Source: Breviolum minutum Mf 1.05b.01 (Eukaryota; Sar; Dinophyceae; Suessiales; Symbiodiniaceae). Taken from it: a stretch of DNA of 64,000 bases. The notes beneath the pieces are model-generated. The model worked only from the letters and a program-made list of their open reading frames with translations. It was not told the origin of the DNA and searched no databases. The stretch is from positions 124,829-188,828 of the forward strand of contig DF239423.1 of the NCBI GenBank assembly GCA_000507305.1. The letters are read 5' to 3'. Below are positions 54,366 through 64,000 of the stretch, one piece after another. A program made the position numbers and the translations under genes. Positions within the stretch are counted from its first letter, which is position 1; every line of letters begins with the position of its first letter.

Positions 54366-54868
54366 GTGCCGGCGAGGACTCGTGGTAAATTTTAGTTTTG
54401 ATGCCAAGGTTTAGGAAGTTCATCCAATTTTACTTTTCTCCCTTGAGAACATTTAAAAATTATGCTAGTAGGGTCCAGAACAGGATCCAGGTGCCATTTT
54501 CAGATTTCATAAGTTCAATCTTGGTATTTGAGGGTGCATCCAAGATTGCGCTGAACAAGATGTTGACTAGATAGAAGCGTTCTGAAGGGTTGGATATGCT
54601 ATGCCCATGCATTATATGTCGTACAATACATTATTCTAGTATTACATCAAGTTGCATTGTATTAGACTGGACTATATTGTGTTCTAATTATTGTATTGTA
54701 TTATATCATTTTATTTTATATCATATTATGTTAACTATACATCTCCATTTTCCAATAGAAGCATTCAAAATATAAGCGGAGTCTACCACTGGTGCCAAAT
54801 TAATTCGTGATTCACTGGGGCTCCAGATATCCTCAAGTTGTCAGAATCTTCGGCGTTGATAACCTAAG

Positions 54869-55007
54869 GATACTGCTGAAACTCCGGGCATGCGCGTTGA
54901 CATTGAGTTGGGGCCTTTGTTGAAAGGTCAGAAGTTGTCGGGAGAAATGGCCACAAGCGCGGGACGATGTTGTTATGATGCCAATGATGGAAGGATACAA
55001 CAATCAC
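54869..55007 (+). CDS. Exon of unidentified protein
   Basis: CTAAG|GATACT... reads DTAETPGMRVDIELGPLLKG, QKLSGEMATSAGRCCYDAND GRI. It can be spliced early at gtcaga or run up to the family E element at 55008. Confidence 0.6.
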
Positions 55008-55115
55008 CATGTAGGTGTTTCCGAAAATAGTGGTACCCCAAATCATCCATTTTAATAGGGATTTCCATTATAAATCATCCATTTTGGGGTACCACTATTT
55101 TTGGAAATGCCCATA
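55008..55115. repeat. Inverted-repeat element, family E (copy 3)
   Basis: CATGTAGGTGTTTCCGAAAA at the left, TTTTTGGAAATGCCCATAT at the right; it begins right at the end of the open reading frame that starts at 54869. Confidence 0.85.
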
Positions 55116-55393
55116 TCACTGTGATGCTAATGATGCTAGTTTGATATAGTTTGATACACTTTGCCAGTAAATTTGCAGCTCAGTGTCCAGCTTGAGTGGA
55201 AACTGAGTTCTGTGACAATCCTTCAAACTGCAGAGAGCACTACAAGATCAAAGTTGAACCATGGGCAGAAGCTGCTATATCCAGGAATAGTTCAATAACA
55301 TATTTCTGTACGGATTCTACCAAGTATTGAATACACCCTATGTAGTATTGAATAATTTAGACCGGTCCAGTGAGAGGTAGGTTGGATATGTTG

Positions 55394-55500
55394 ACACCTG
55401 AGGAAGTACCGCATGAAGTACCGGGCCTATCGCTTGGGATGCTCGGATTGAGTTATGCGATTGGAATACGAAGCCACGTGCTACAAGTGGAAAAGAACGC
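55394..55500 (+). CDS. Exon of unidentified protein, frame ambiguous
   Basis: One frame reads EVPHEVPGLSLGMLGLSYAI GIRSHVLQVEK; another reads MRLEYEATCYKWKRTPK. It is followed at once by a family C-like element. Confidence 0.45.
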
Positions 55501-55515
55501 CGAAAAAAGAAACAT

Positions 55516-55617
55516 TTACCCCCCGAACATGGAACCGGAAAATGATGGTTGTTAGTAGGAATCTCCTCTTCCAGGGATTCATTTTCAGGTTCCATGTTAG
55601 TTTTCGGGGGTGGGGGT
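55516..55617. repeat. Inverted-repeat element, family C-like (copy 3)
   Basis: TACCCCCCGAACATGGAACC at the left pairs with GGTTCCATGTTAGTTTTCGG at the right; it directly follows a coding-like stretch ending about 55497. Confidence 0.75.
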
Positions 55618-55780
55618 GTATTGCAGAACTTTGTGATACATCTTCACCCATCTTCACCAAAGGATCATCATTTCAGAGTTAATGAAGCCAGTTAAAAGCA
55701 AAATTTCCACTGCTTTGGTGCAAGAGTTGACCACAGATCGAAAAGGGGCGCAATGATTATGATTGTGGTCTCTGGATTTC

Positions 55781-55830
55781 CAGGTATATTTGACTTAAGA
55801 CGGTATTCTTTCAAGGATGATGCTGGGAAT
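55781..55830 (+). CDS. Exon of unidentified protein
   Basis: TTCCAG|GTATATTTG... reads IFDLRRYSFKDDAGN and ends at gtgagt. Confidence 0.6.
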
Positions 55831-55930
55831 GTGAGTATTATGTCATGCAAAGCTTGTATAACCTATAACCATGACCAACTGTTTGCACTTCAATTTTTTC
55901 AACGCGATTCAAAGTAATGTGTCAAAGGCA

Positions 55931-56210
55931 GAAGATTCCTTGCCCTGGCCGATTGGCCGTCTCAACTGGTTTTTCTTGTGGAAATGTATGATGAGTTTAT
56001 CGGAAGCCAAGGTTGAATCCAGATGTTGTTTATTCTTGTTGCATCTCAAGGGCCATTATTTGTTGCATGGCTTTTGGGGCGAGGTTGTTAAGTTGAAGTT
56101 GACTGACTTTTGAAGGTGGGTTTATCAAGCCAAAGCAATTTGTCGTGAATGTTGCTTCTGCCAGGCTACTCTCAGGGCAAGCAGGCCTATGAACAGGCAG
56201 TGGCTGACAG
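55931..56210 (+). CDS. Two exons of unidentified protein
   Basis: About 55931-56012 (RFLALADWPSQLVFLVEMYD EFIGSQ) and 56164-56215 (GYSQGKQAYEQAVADSFESF DG). Good coding character; the first has other open frames. Confidence 0.55.
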
Positions 56211-56347
56211 TTTTGAATCATTTGATGGCTGACTCCATAATACAATCAGTAATCAGCTAATGCATTGTACATTCACCAAGTACACCAGAACTGATTTGTG
56301 TGAGAACCTCTCACCAACATTGGCCAATTGACTGGTAAGGTTGATTT

Positions 56348-56453
56348 TTTCCCCTGAAATTTGATTCAACACCTGAAAATAGATCCTTGCAAAATGAGAT
56401 TCCTCTTGGTTTCACCAGCATTTTCAGGTTCCATGTTTTTTTTCGGGAGTGTT
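56348..56453. repeat. Inverted-repeat element, family C-like (copy 6)
   Basis: TTTTCCCCTGAAATTTGATT at the left; CATTTTCAGGTTCCATG and TTTCGGGAGTG at the right, as in copies 1-3. It is left of an exon around 56515. Confidence 0.6.
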
Positions 56454-56517
56454 TCATGATTATTTTAAGTTCATCTTTCGTCTCGTCAGTTTGCCATTCA
56501 CTTCGCAATACCCTTCA

Positions 56518-56568
56518 GGATTCCAGCCCCGCGACGGACAAGAATGAGATTGATGCTTGGAATCAATG
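56518..56568 (+). CDS. Exon of unidentified protein
   Basis: CTTCAG|GATTCC... reads DSSPATDKNEIDAWNQ to TGA (56567-56569), or is spliced earlier. Confidence 0.5.
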
Positions 56569-56787
56569 AACAAAGCATGTTTCTATTCGGTTCGTGTTCG
56601 ATGATAGGTGTTTTGAAAACGTAAAGCCCGGTACTTGGAGCGAGTTTATTCCACTGGCTTTACAAGCAAATTGATGTATATATTTGCTCTTTCGGGCATT
56701 GTGACAGCCTCAGTATTGCAACAGTAATTTTCAGCATATTCGATGTTCAACATCATTGTACCACTCCCCAGTACTCTTGATCTTCAG

Positions 56788-56943
56788 GCCGTTTGCCCGG
56801 CTAAGGTTTCCGAACCCATTGACGCTCCGCTCTTCAACCATCTTAGCGACGGCAAACGTGCTGAGATTGACAAGTATCGAGAAGACTACCGTGTCGCGGC
56901 CAGGATCAGAAGTCACGGCAGACTGGAGGGGCAAAGGGAATTG
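56788..56943 (+). CDS. Exon of unidentified charged protein
   Basis: CTTCAG|GCCGTT... encodes 52 codons: AVCPAKVSEPIDAPLFNHLS, DGKRAEIDKYREDYRVAARI, RSHGRLEGQREL, then gtaaga. A textbook exon with both splice sites. Confidence 0.75.
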
Positions 56944-57078
56944 GTAAGATTTATGACAGTTTATGACTGTGCAAAAATCATTGGGAAGTGTCTAGCTCCA
57001 ATGTATACCTCCCGTATTTCAGAAGTGCATCATTATGGATCTGAGGAAAATATCGTCTTGGTTACGCATCTGGCGCCA

Positions 57079-57239
57079 AGGGCGAAGTGGCTGATCTCTT
57101 TAAGAGGCAGTTGTCTACTGTTGCTTGGATCCAGATCATTGAACCATTCACCTTCCTGATGTGAATCAATACTGGTTGCTCGGTTCCCAACAAGGTCTAT
57201 GGTAGCTACCAACGAATACCACCCCAAGTTTAAGAGGTC
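57079..57239 (+). CDS. Two exons of unidentified protein
   Basis: 57079 to about 57120 (GEVADLFKRQLSTVAW) and 57197-57238 (SMVATNEYHPKFKR). Short but protein-like, between stronger exons of the same run. Confidence 0.5.
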
Positions 57240-57673
57240 TATGGTCATCAGTGCGTGCCTTTCCATCGTCTTTCTATGTACTTGCAGGATGTTGTTCATG
57301 GTTGTGTAACATGCCAGGCTTTTTCACAGACACCTATGAAGATTCTGCAGACATGTGCCCGAAATGAAACAACAGGAGTAAATCGCCCCTGTAGTCAGAT
57401 GTTATCCATGTCTGAAAACAATTTCTTATGGATTTTTTTGGGATTTATAGGGAAATCATGTGAATATGTTAATTAACTGAGTCTTGTTTGGGAAAGAAGT
57501 TGCAAGGACCTTTACTTGATAGAACATAGAGATATCCTGAATCAGAATCAAGTTGGCTCTGAGGGTTTCATTGGGAAAATCACCTCACCGTTTCGGGAAA
57601 TGTGATTTTTATGTTCTAATTTCTATATATCTTTTCTATACTAAGATATTTTAGCCTTGTTTCATTTATCCAG

Positions 57674-57768
57674 AAACGATGGTGGAACCAAACGCTTTGC
57701 CATCACTTCATCTGAGGAACAGAAATGCGAGCGTGTGGAAACGATGCTGGAACGAACTGTCTCCCAAG
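57674..57768 (+). CDS. Exon of unidentified protein
   Basis: ATCCAG|AAACGATG... reads NDGGTKRFAITSSEEQKCER VETMLERTVSQ and ends at gtttgg. Confidence 0.7.
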
Positions 57769-58407
57769 GTTTGGAGCCGGTCGTGGGTTGTCGGTTTCGT
57801 CGGTAGACTCAGGAGCACCTGAGAGCCAGGATGGCAGTTTTTCATGGAGAAGCCTTCACATTGAAGACTGTGTTTTGTATGGTCTTAAAGTATGATGTTT
57901 GATATGATTTGATATGTTTATATCAGATTCTTTGTTTGAGCATTCTGTAGCTGGTGACATGATGGCACTATTAGTGGGCTGATTGTTACATGGTAAGGTT
58001 GGTGGGTAAGCTGCTGGAAATTTGCCGGAGTTTTCTTTGCAGCCAGCAAAGATGTTTTTCATGACCATCATACTTGCATCTACCTTGCCTAAGGCTACAA
58101 TGAGGACAGGGATCATGATCATAGTTCACAGTCATTAACATATATCAACATATACATCGATGGCCTCAGTCACCGCGCTAGGTCAAGCAGAAGAGATTGT
58201 GACTCGCCATAATTCGGCCTCAAGTCATCGTGCTCGGTGGTAAAGGGAAATAAAAGGTCTATCCATGGGATTCCACCATTGTATTCTGCAAGAGAAGACG
58301 AGTGCAGAGAGTGGAACTTCACATGCTTTTTTTTTTGACTGTGAGCTTTCCACATGCAAACGATGTTTTTTTTTCAATGCCTTTTTTCGTTGTTCGGGGT
58401 CCCTCAG
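57769..58407. other. Intron or spacer
   Basis: No convincing exon. ATATGTTTATATC-type AT-rich stretch 57895-57930; T-runs at 58328-58337 and 58366-58374. Confidence 0.5.
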
Positions 58408-58593
58408 GACAGCTTGGCACGAACCTTCAGTGAGCCAGCAAAGGCTATGTGGCGGCCACTAACCATCCGTGGTTTGGCCTCAGGCTATTCAGGTGTTTTT
58501 TCGGAAGTGCCATGGCTTAGTCATGAAAAGGTGGGATGGCTGGTGGTTGAGCCTTTGCCCAGGTGGATGGAATTTCTTGGATGGAAGTCGTAG
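58408..58593 (+). CDS. Exon of unidentified protein
   Basis: CCTCAG|GACAGC... reads DSLARTFSEPAKAMWRPLTI RGLAS and either splices at a GC donor (TCAG|gctatt) or runs on through WLVVEPLPRWMEFLGWKS to TAG at 58591-58593. Confidence 0.6.
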   Translation, partial: DSLARTFSEPAKAMWRPLTIRGLASGYSGVFSEVPWLSHEKVGWLVVEPLPRWMEFLGWKS

Positions 58594-59850
58594 GGGTAGT
58601 AAAACAGCAAGCTGAAGCACCCTGCAATGTTTTATATAGTTACCAAAGGGCCATTCACTCATGAGAAGGATGCAAATATGATGGTTTAGAATTGACCCTT
58701 CCAAATTGTGTGGTCATCAAGTGAAGCGGATATCTTAGCAGAATTCTTTGATTTCGAACGGAAACGTGGTTGTTTTCCTAAAGTGCAGGCAGTCCACAAA
58801 CAGAATACAACTAGCATCAGTTGTTCATTTTTGCTGAAACCTTTTGGAAGATACATGCAAGGGAATGTTGGAACTGATTTGATTGGGAAGCTGAAAAGTA
58901 CGACAGCAACATCATCAACAACAACAACAACAACAACAGCAACAACACTGCCACCACTATTTCTACTATAGATATCATAAATGATTATGATAACGATACT
59001 ACAACTACAACTTGAACAACCACACTGCAGCTACACTTAACAGCACAGAGCAAGACAAACAATAACAAGCATCTAAGCAAAAAAGACTGAGAAAGGAGAA
59101 CAACAAGCATGTTTATAAATACGTAGTGTTGATGCACAAGCCTTTTCTTCGGCAACACAGGAACTTTAGAATATTATCCTTGAGGCACTTACTCACGTAT
59201 TGTGGGCACAACTTTTGGCACTTCTTTCGAGGCCATGTGCAAAGAGGTGGAGGAGAGTCAGACCAAAACCATGTACCACACTTTGCCCAAGTCCGTGTCA
59301 CTTGGAATAAGGGAGATGATTTTTACTGACATTCTGCAGTTGGGTTGAAAACAACCACTTAACATCACTTAACTGAGTATTACAGGCTGGACTCTTTAAC
59401 CATGCCCACTTCAAGAGTCATTTGATGATGTATGGGGAGGGCAATTTACATGCCGAGGTTGAACACATCACAACCACCAAATCGATCCAAATCAGCCATC
59501 ATCCACTTGTGACAGCTTCATCTACTAGTCTTGTGATTTGATATGACTGGTGATACGACTGATAGATAGATTGTGGCCTCCCAGAGCAAAAGATAATCAG
59601 ATTCTGAACATCCACATTTTTGCATGAAGCAATTTATGCCCTTGGCTGCATAGTATATACAAGCCACCAGTCAAGACAGCGGTATCCTTCAGCCTTTGTG
59701 GATGGTTTTGGTCAGAGGCTTCCGGATCCTTCTGCCCAATATTTCCAGGTGCCCCTGATGGGTTTTGGATGCGACGGCATATCAAAAGTGTGGTGATTTA
59801 TATTTGCACAGGGTGAAAGATGACCTTAAGGGAGTTTTGTGTATGCATTT
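58594..59850. other. Probable intergenic stretch
   Basis: Contains a (CAA)n run (58912-58945) and AT-rich sequence. Two open stretches (58708-58971, 59126-59329) lack splice edges and have mirror frames on the other strand. Confidence 0.45.
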
Positions 59851-59852
59851 TG

Positions 59853-59944
59853 CTAATCTTGCAGAGTGCCGGTGTGAAGTGGCTATGGTTGTTTGCGTTC
59901 AAAAACGCCTATACGCAGACAAAACGAGTGTGCACTACTCGGGT

Positions 59945-59945
<1 letters not shown>
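59853..59945 (+). CDS. Exon of unidentified protein
   Basis: TTGCAG|AGTGCC... reads CRCEVAMVVCVQKRLYADKT SVHYSG to TGA; a second frame reads SAGVKWLWLFAFKNAYTQTK and runs into poly-Asp from the GAT repeat. The first looks more natural. Confidence 0.5.

Positions 59946-59981
<36 letters not shown>
59944..59981. repeat. (GAT)n microsatellite
   Basis: Twelve GAT units directly after the preceding exon. Confidence 0.95.
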
Positions 59982-59982
<1 letters not shown>

Positions 59983-60198
59983 CTAAATTACCACTACTTT
60001 CACCACTAGCAGTAACAACAGCAACAACTGGAAGTATTCTTGCTTTGATTCGTCAAAGAAAAGCACCCAAATAATGTTGATGTTGCAACATATTGGATCC
60101 ATGTTTGGTGGAGATGCTAATTAAAACTACAAGCAGCTAAGCAAAAATCAGGAATTGACCATGCCAGCGATTTGTTTTTTCTTGCATATTCAGCTCAG

Positions 60199-60270
60199 GT
60201 GCCACAGATGGAGGATGGAACTCTGGAAATTGATGCTGAAACTCTCTTGAAGAAGACGCCTCTTCCCAAG
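60199..60270 (+). CDS. Exon of unidentified protein
   Basis: CTCAG|GTGCCA... reads VPQMEDGTLEIDAETLLKKT PLPK, 24 codons, then gttggg. Clear. Confidence 0.7.
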
Positions 60271-60571
60271 GTTGGGATCTCTTCGCCGTGAAATTGTTTG
60301 AAAAAGGAACAGTTCTTGGCAGTTCTTGGCGAAAAAAAACATAGAAGTTTGAGGGATGTCATCAAAAAAGCTTGGAAAAGGAATGCAAGACAGCATGAAT
60401 ACCAAGATTATCATAGATTATCATAGACTATCATTAAACATTAGATATAATATCTTAGTTTGCAAGGTTTTTTTTGACTTTATTGTATTGTAGACTGTTT
60501 TGATGGAGTGTTTTAAAAGTCCCTTGCCTTCGGGGCGCCCACGAAAGGCTGTCTTGTGGCAGTTTTCGCCA

Positions 60572-60650
60572 GGCAGCGGCTGAATTTTCCAGCATCCACG
60601 TGGTGCAGACATCAGGCGGTTCCAACTGTCAGATTGTTCCGGCGGTATGA
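60572..60650 (+). CDS. Exon of unidentified protein
   Basis: Frame AAEFSSIHVVQTSGGSNCQI VPAV, coding-like. A second frame is also open. Confidence 0.5.
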
Positions 60651-60856
60651 CTTCAAATTTTCCTTGGATCTATCCCCCCACCCTGGTAACACTGAGAAAT
60701 ACAGGTTGTTTATGGGGATCCCCTACCGAAGATGCAAAACACCCAGCGGTGCCTGGAATCCTGGGTGCGGGGGGTAGATCCAAATGCTTCCTTTTTGTCA
60801 AGCAGGCAGCGTGAGCGTGTCTTAGGATATCAATCACCTCCCTGACTATGGGCAGG

Positions 60857-60945
60857 TGTGAGTGCAAAGATTGCCGCTGCGCAGGTGAAGAATTCTGCAG
60901 CAAAGATTGGGACACTAAGCAGCATTGGGACGCTGAAAAAAGTGT
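60857..60945 (+). CDS. Exon of unidentified protein, frame ambiguous
   Basis: After GGGCAG, one frame reads CECKDCRCAGEEFCSKDWDT KQHWDAEK (Cys-rich) and another VSAKIAAAQVKNSAAKIGTL SS. Both open; phase undecided. Confidence 0.45.
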
Positions 60946-61131
60946 CATCATTGGTGTAAGAGTTTATCATGGTATAAGTTAAGCTGGATCTCTTAAGGGC
61001 TGGTCTTGTAGATGACAAATAGGTGTTTCCGAGGTTGGATGTTGTACCATGATTTAGATACATTAATATCATTAATTTGCTATTATATTTAAGCTAGCAA
61101 TTTCCTTTTGAATACGTTTGGGTATTTGTAG

Positions 61132-61368
61132 AGCAAAGCGACATTGAGCAAGAAGAGTACATTATATCAAAAGACCAAAAGACGAAGGTTACACTTTGGG
61201 AATGTGACCTTATTCGCATTCGCTTCCCAGTGACTTTGCCCCAAAGGAAACCATGCGTAGTCCACGACTGGCCCGCTTTGCCAAGCGATGCAAAAGCAGA
61301 GTTCGATGTTGCTCGGCTCCGATATCCCTTTGAGTTTGTCTCACAGCAGATTGTGTTGGTGGTGTGCG
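61132..61368 (+). CDS. Large exon of unidentified protein
   Basis: TTGTAG|AGCAAAG... encodes 79 codons: QSDIEQEEYIISKDQKTKVT, LWECDLIRIRFPVTLPQRKP, CVVHDWPALPSDAKAEFDVA, RLRYPFEFVSQQIVLVVC, ending at gtacg. One of the longest clean exons in the window; no domain recognised. Confidence 0.75.
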
Positions 61369-61501
61369 GTACGTTTCTTTTGCATCCATGAATTGGTTAT
61401 GCGTGGCTCATAGCTTTGAGAGATGTAGATTGAAAAGTCGAGAGATGGTTGTTGGCAGATGTCAACTTGTTGCAACTGCAGAAGCGTTTGTTTTTTCTTT
61501 T

Positions 61502-61549
61502 AGAAATTGAGGCTTTGTATGCCCTGGGTAGCGATTTGATCCTGAAGGT
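61502..61549 (+). CDS. Exon of unidentified protein
   Basis: TTTTAG|AAATTGAG... reads EIEALYALGSDLILK and ends at gtgggg. Confidence 0.6.
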
Positions 61550-61923
61550 GGGGCTGTGTTTCGGCTTTGGATGCCAGCATCTTGGTATGCCCATTATGAC
61601 CACACATGTTTACTATAAATATATATTATATACATGTTTTCAACAATGTGCAAGGCACTCTGAACCTCCAACCAGTTGGAAGATGTTGCAATTTTCCAAT
61701 TTTTTGGTACATAATATTTTCGTACTTGTAGATTCAAAAGTGGGTGAACTTTCAGATCAACCTCAGAGAAAGTTACATTTTCTCACGTTCCACCCCGTAA
61801 GGGGGTGGGGATTTTACACATCTATAAATACTGGAAGTTGTTGTCCTTGTTGTTGTCTCCAACTTTTGTGCAAAAAAAGCTTCTACTAATGCGGCTTCAC
61901 CATGGCCGAAAAATCATGCTGCA

Positions 61924-62056
61924 GGGGGCTAACCGAGCCACTTTGTTGGTCTTTGTTGGTGCTGGAACTCCTGGAGAGATGGCCCTGGCCGTGATTCTGG
62001 CAATGTTTCCGGGCGAGAATTCTCTTCGTTTGTTGGACAATTTGAGAAGATCTGGA
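61924..62056 (+). CDS. Exon of unidentified protein
   Basis: CTGCAG|GGGGCT... reads GANRATLLVFVGAGTPGEMA, LAVILAMFPGENSLRLLDNL RRSG. A hydrophobic core with a Gly-rich turn. Confidence 0.6.
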
Positions 62057-62445
62057 ACTTTGATATCATGGTGAATGTACTCCATAAATACTCATATGTT
62101 CCAGTCTTTTAATATGTTTGAATCATCCGCCCATGTTGTTGAGGGACAAATCGTAGCGAAAGATGGCAAAATAATGTCTTGCCTTGTGATTTCCACTCAC
62201 TATGCCTCTCGTGTATGAGGGTTAAGTATATTCGGTGTTTGTTGGCATATTTGGAAGGATATGTACGTATATCAATTGATACTGACTAAGAACATCTAAG
62301 AACCACATTTGATTCTGGTCCGACTGAAAATCAGCACTATAAACACTATAGTAACTATAAGTTACTAGCCCACCACGAACGTCACCCACCACCGATTGAT
62401 AGCCGATAGCCTGTCCGAGGCTTCCTTTCCGTTGGGAAATCTCAG

Positions 62446-62596
62446 TTGTGGAGGGATGGATCTTTGCATCTCCATATGGTGGGTAGAAAACTGCCAGTTG
62501 GATGACTGGAGATTTGAAGTTGAAGCCGTGAAACACCTGGAAAATTCAGAGGGCACTTGCTGTAATGGGAATTTTCTATTCATTTCAGCAAGCAAG
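62446..62596 (+). CDS. Exon of unidentified protein
   Basis: TCTCAG|TTGTGG... reads CGGMDLCISIWWVENCQLDD, WRFEVEAVKHLENSEGTCCN, GNFLFISASK then gtaaga. Classic splice sites. Confidence 0.65.
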
Positions 62597-62773
62597 GTAA
62601 GAGAGAAGTGTGTAAAGAAGACATTCCATTCCATGCAAGAAATGTCAAGAAGCAACACACTATACACTATACACCAATGTGCCAATGTGTTTCTTAGTCT
62701 TGAGATATTTTGGGACACCCTATACTGGATCAACAAACCACAGACAACAACCCTCATCTCGAATCTACCAAAG

Positions 62774-62869
62774 GTGGCATCCAACTGGCCTATGTGACTC
62801 CGGCCGAGGACGGTGTCAATCATGTGTTTTTTTTTTGTGTGGCTGACACGGAGCTTGAAGTTCCTGAGG
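62774..62869 (+). CDS. Exon of unidentified protein
   Basis: CAAAG|GTGGCA... reads GIQLAYVTPAEDGVNHVFFF CVADTELEVPEG and ends at gtatta. Beta-rich and well conserved in look. Confidence 0.65.
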
Positions 62870-63097
62870 GTATTATGTTTCATGGGGCTTGCGGCTTGCA
62901 GGAAGCAAACTGTTCAGGTCGACTTATTCGTAATTCCCATGTAATGATATGATAATGTATGTGTTGTTGAGCGGCAGATTCCATCCAAAATTGAATGGGA
63001 CCTTACCAACGGACCCCTAAGTAAGTTGCTGGACCTATTTAGATACTCAGGTTTTTTTCGGGTTCCGTTTAGTGGGTCTTGTTGGAGATTTCTTGGA

Positions 63098-63260
63098 CAG
63101 ATGCCAAGATGTATGACTCTGAAGCTGCTCAGATAGGACTACGAGAATCCCTTGGAAGTTCTGACCTCCCCTAGCGGAGTCTTCGAGTACCATGCAGCCC
63201 AACCAGAGCGGATGGGACGAGCTGCGCTGGCAGCTATTTTTGGTTTCCTGGTTGTGAAAG
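63098..63260 (+). CDS. Two exons of unidentified protein
   Basis: 63098 to about 63168 (DAKMYDSEAAQIGLRESLGS S) and 63175-63260 (GVFEYHAAQPERMGRAALAA IFGFLVVK, ending at gtaggc). The second vaguely recalls the dimer-interface helix of O-methyltransferases (FEYxAxxPERxxxA); not enough for a call. Confidence 0.5.
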
Positions 63261-63503
63261 GTAGGCTGGTGTGGTTTTGGTGTGGTTAGACTTCCATGGG
63301 TAGGTTGATTGATGTCCAAAACAGCATGATTCAATGATTCAAAGACTAGAAATCTAAAATGTCATAAAATGTCTAGAATCTGAAGAAGAATATGGCGCGC
63401 GAATACATGAAGCAAAGTTTACTAGTTGTACTCCAACAGTTGATATTCAAATTTCATCTTTTCTTTGGCTCACCGAGCATGCATTGAAAATGCTACCAGT
63501 TTC

Positions 63504-63600
63504 CACTCCCTAAAACTAACATGATTCGCCCCTGAAAATAGGCCGGGTTTCAACAGGAAACATCCATTTCCAGGTGTGACATGTTAGTTTCAGGGAGGGT
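63504..63600. repeat. Inverted-repeat element, family B (copy 4)
   Basis: ACTCCCTAAAACTAACATG at the left, CATGTTAGTTTCAGGGAGGG at the right. The end is 15 nt before the exon at 63616. Confidence 0.8.
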
Positions 63601-63615
63601 AATCCTCTCACCAAG

Positions 63616-63716
63616 GGCCACTGGAAGATCGAACATTCAAAAAGGCCTTGGATGAATGGAAACCACTCCGCGCCTTGGACGAAAGATGGATAGATTTCGT
63701 GGCTTGCTGTGGTTGA
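63616..63716 (+). CDS. Probable last exon of the final gene
   Basis: CCAAG|GGCCACTGG... reads PLEDRTFKKALDEWKPLRAL DERWIDFVACCG to TGA (63714-63716). It follows a family B element by 15 nt. If the gene continues, a donor lies before the stop. Confidence 0.55.
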
Positions 63717-64000
63717 TTGAAACATTTTGTAGAATACATACCCAGACATTTCGCATGTTGTGTATTGAGACTTGAAATTCTTTTGAGGATTTTTCTTGAA
63801 TTTAAGCAGTACCACATCCAGAGCCAACTGAATGACATGACAATAAGTGGGCATTGAAAATTCTTCTGACCCACAGAATTACATATAATATTTCTATATA
63901 TCATATATCATTGATGCTGTGAAACTGAATTGTTTCTTGATGTCCGTCCATGCTATGGCCCATGGGCCAAAAACACACCGAAGGCCCCGATAGCCATGCG
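63717..64000. other. Window end
   Basis: AT-rich, then at 63940-64000 a GC-richer + stretch (VRPCYGPWAKNTPKAPIAM) that could be the start of another exon cut by the window edge. Confidence 0.35.

Noticed and set aside
62365..62883. 172-codon frame on the - strand
   Set aside because: Antisense to + exons with good splice sites (62446-62596, 62774-62869); the - strand lacks a matching exon pattern.
1..64000. CRISPR array
   Set aside because: Repeats are dispersed single elements of different families, not regularly spaced identical repeats; the genome is eukaryotic.
1..64000. Dinoflagellate spliced-leader relict sequences
   Set aside because: I looked for the TTTTGGCTCAAG core on both strands by eye and found no convincing match.

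Overview
The window looks like nuclear DNA of a dinoflagellate, most likely a Symbiodiniaceae-type alga. The evidence is indirect but consistent. Coding sequence is broken into many short exons (about 20-240 nt). Introns begin with GT, GC or GA and end in AG, usually followed by G. Every gene I can identify is on the + strand. Introns are full of short inverted-repeat elements, there is TTTAGGG-like sequence, and one gene is flagellar. I see no prokaryotic operon signals. I had no database access; gene identities rest on recalled family motifs and exon order, and exon ends are my own reading.

Three genes are recognised. (1) About 1-16561: CFAP206, a radial-spoke/ciliary protein, truncated at its 5' end by the window edge; its conserved blocks run in family order to a stop at 16559-16561. 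(2) About 32004-39417 (the catalytic part starts at 33334): a 2-oxoglutarate/Fe(II) prolyl 4-hydroxylase of the EGLN/PHD type, with the HxD motif and distal His placed as expected. (3) About 45219-50580: a radical-SAM RlmN-type RNA methyltransferase, with the CxxxCxxC cluster motif and the FMGMGE, SLHAP and MGQDIAGACG blocks in order.

Between and after them lie further + strand exons I can see but not name: 18076-21894, 23050-31753 (with a PDZ-like last strand at 29165-29242), 40790-43093, 50850-58593 and 59850-64000. They probably belong to several genes; I mark the clearest exons and do not assign functions.

The most striking structure is a set of at least seven families of roughly 75-140 bp inverted-repeat elements, in over 25 copies. 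Where the exons are certain, these elements lie inside introns, often making up much of the intron, and in two introns two elements of different families share one intron. With the GC/GA splice donors and short repeats at splice junctions, this looks like introner-driven intron gain. Other features are long trinucleotide arrays (GAT, TTG, ATC), a telomere-like tract inside the hydroxylase gene beside an assembly gap with mirrored flanks, a perfect 47-bp hairpin joined to a perfect 253-bp direct duplication, and a 145-bp dispersed duplicate. N gaps are at 10739-11119, 26152-26206, 37974-38493 and 40149.
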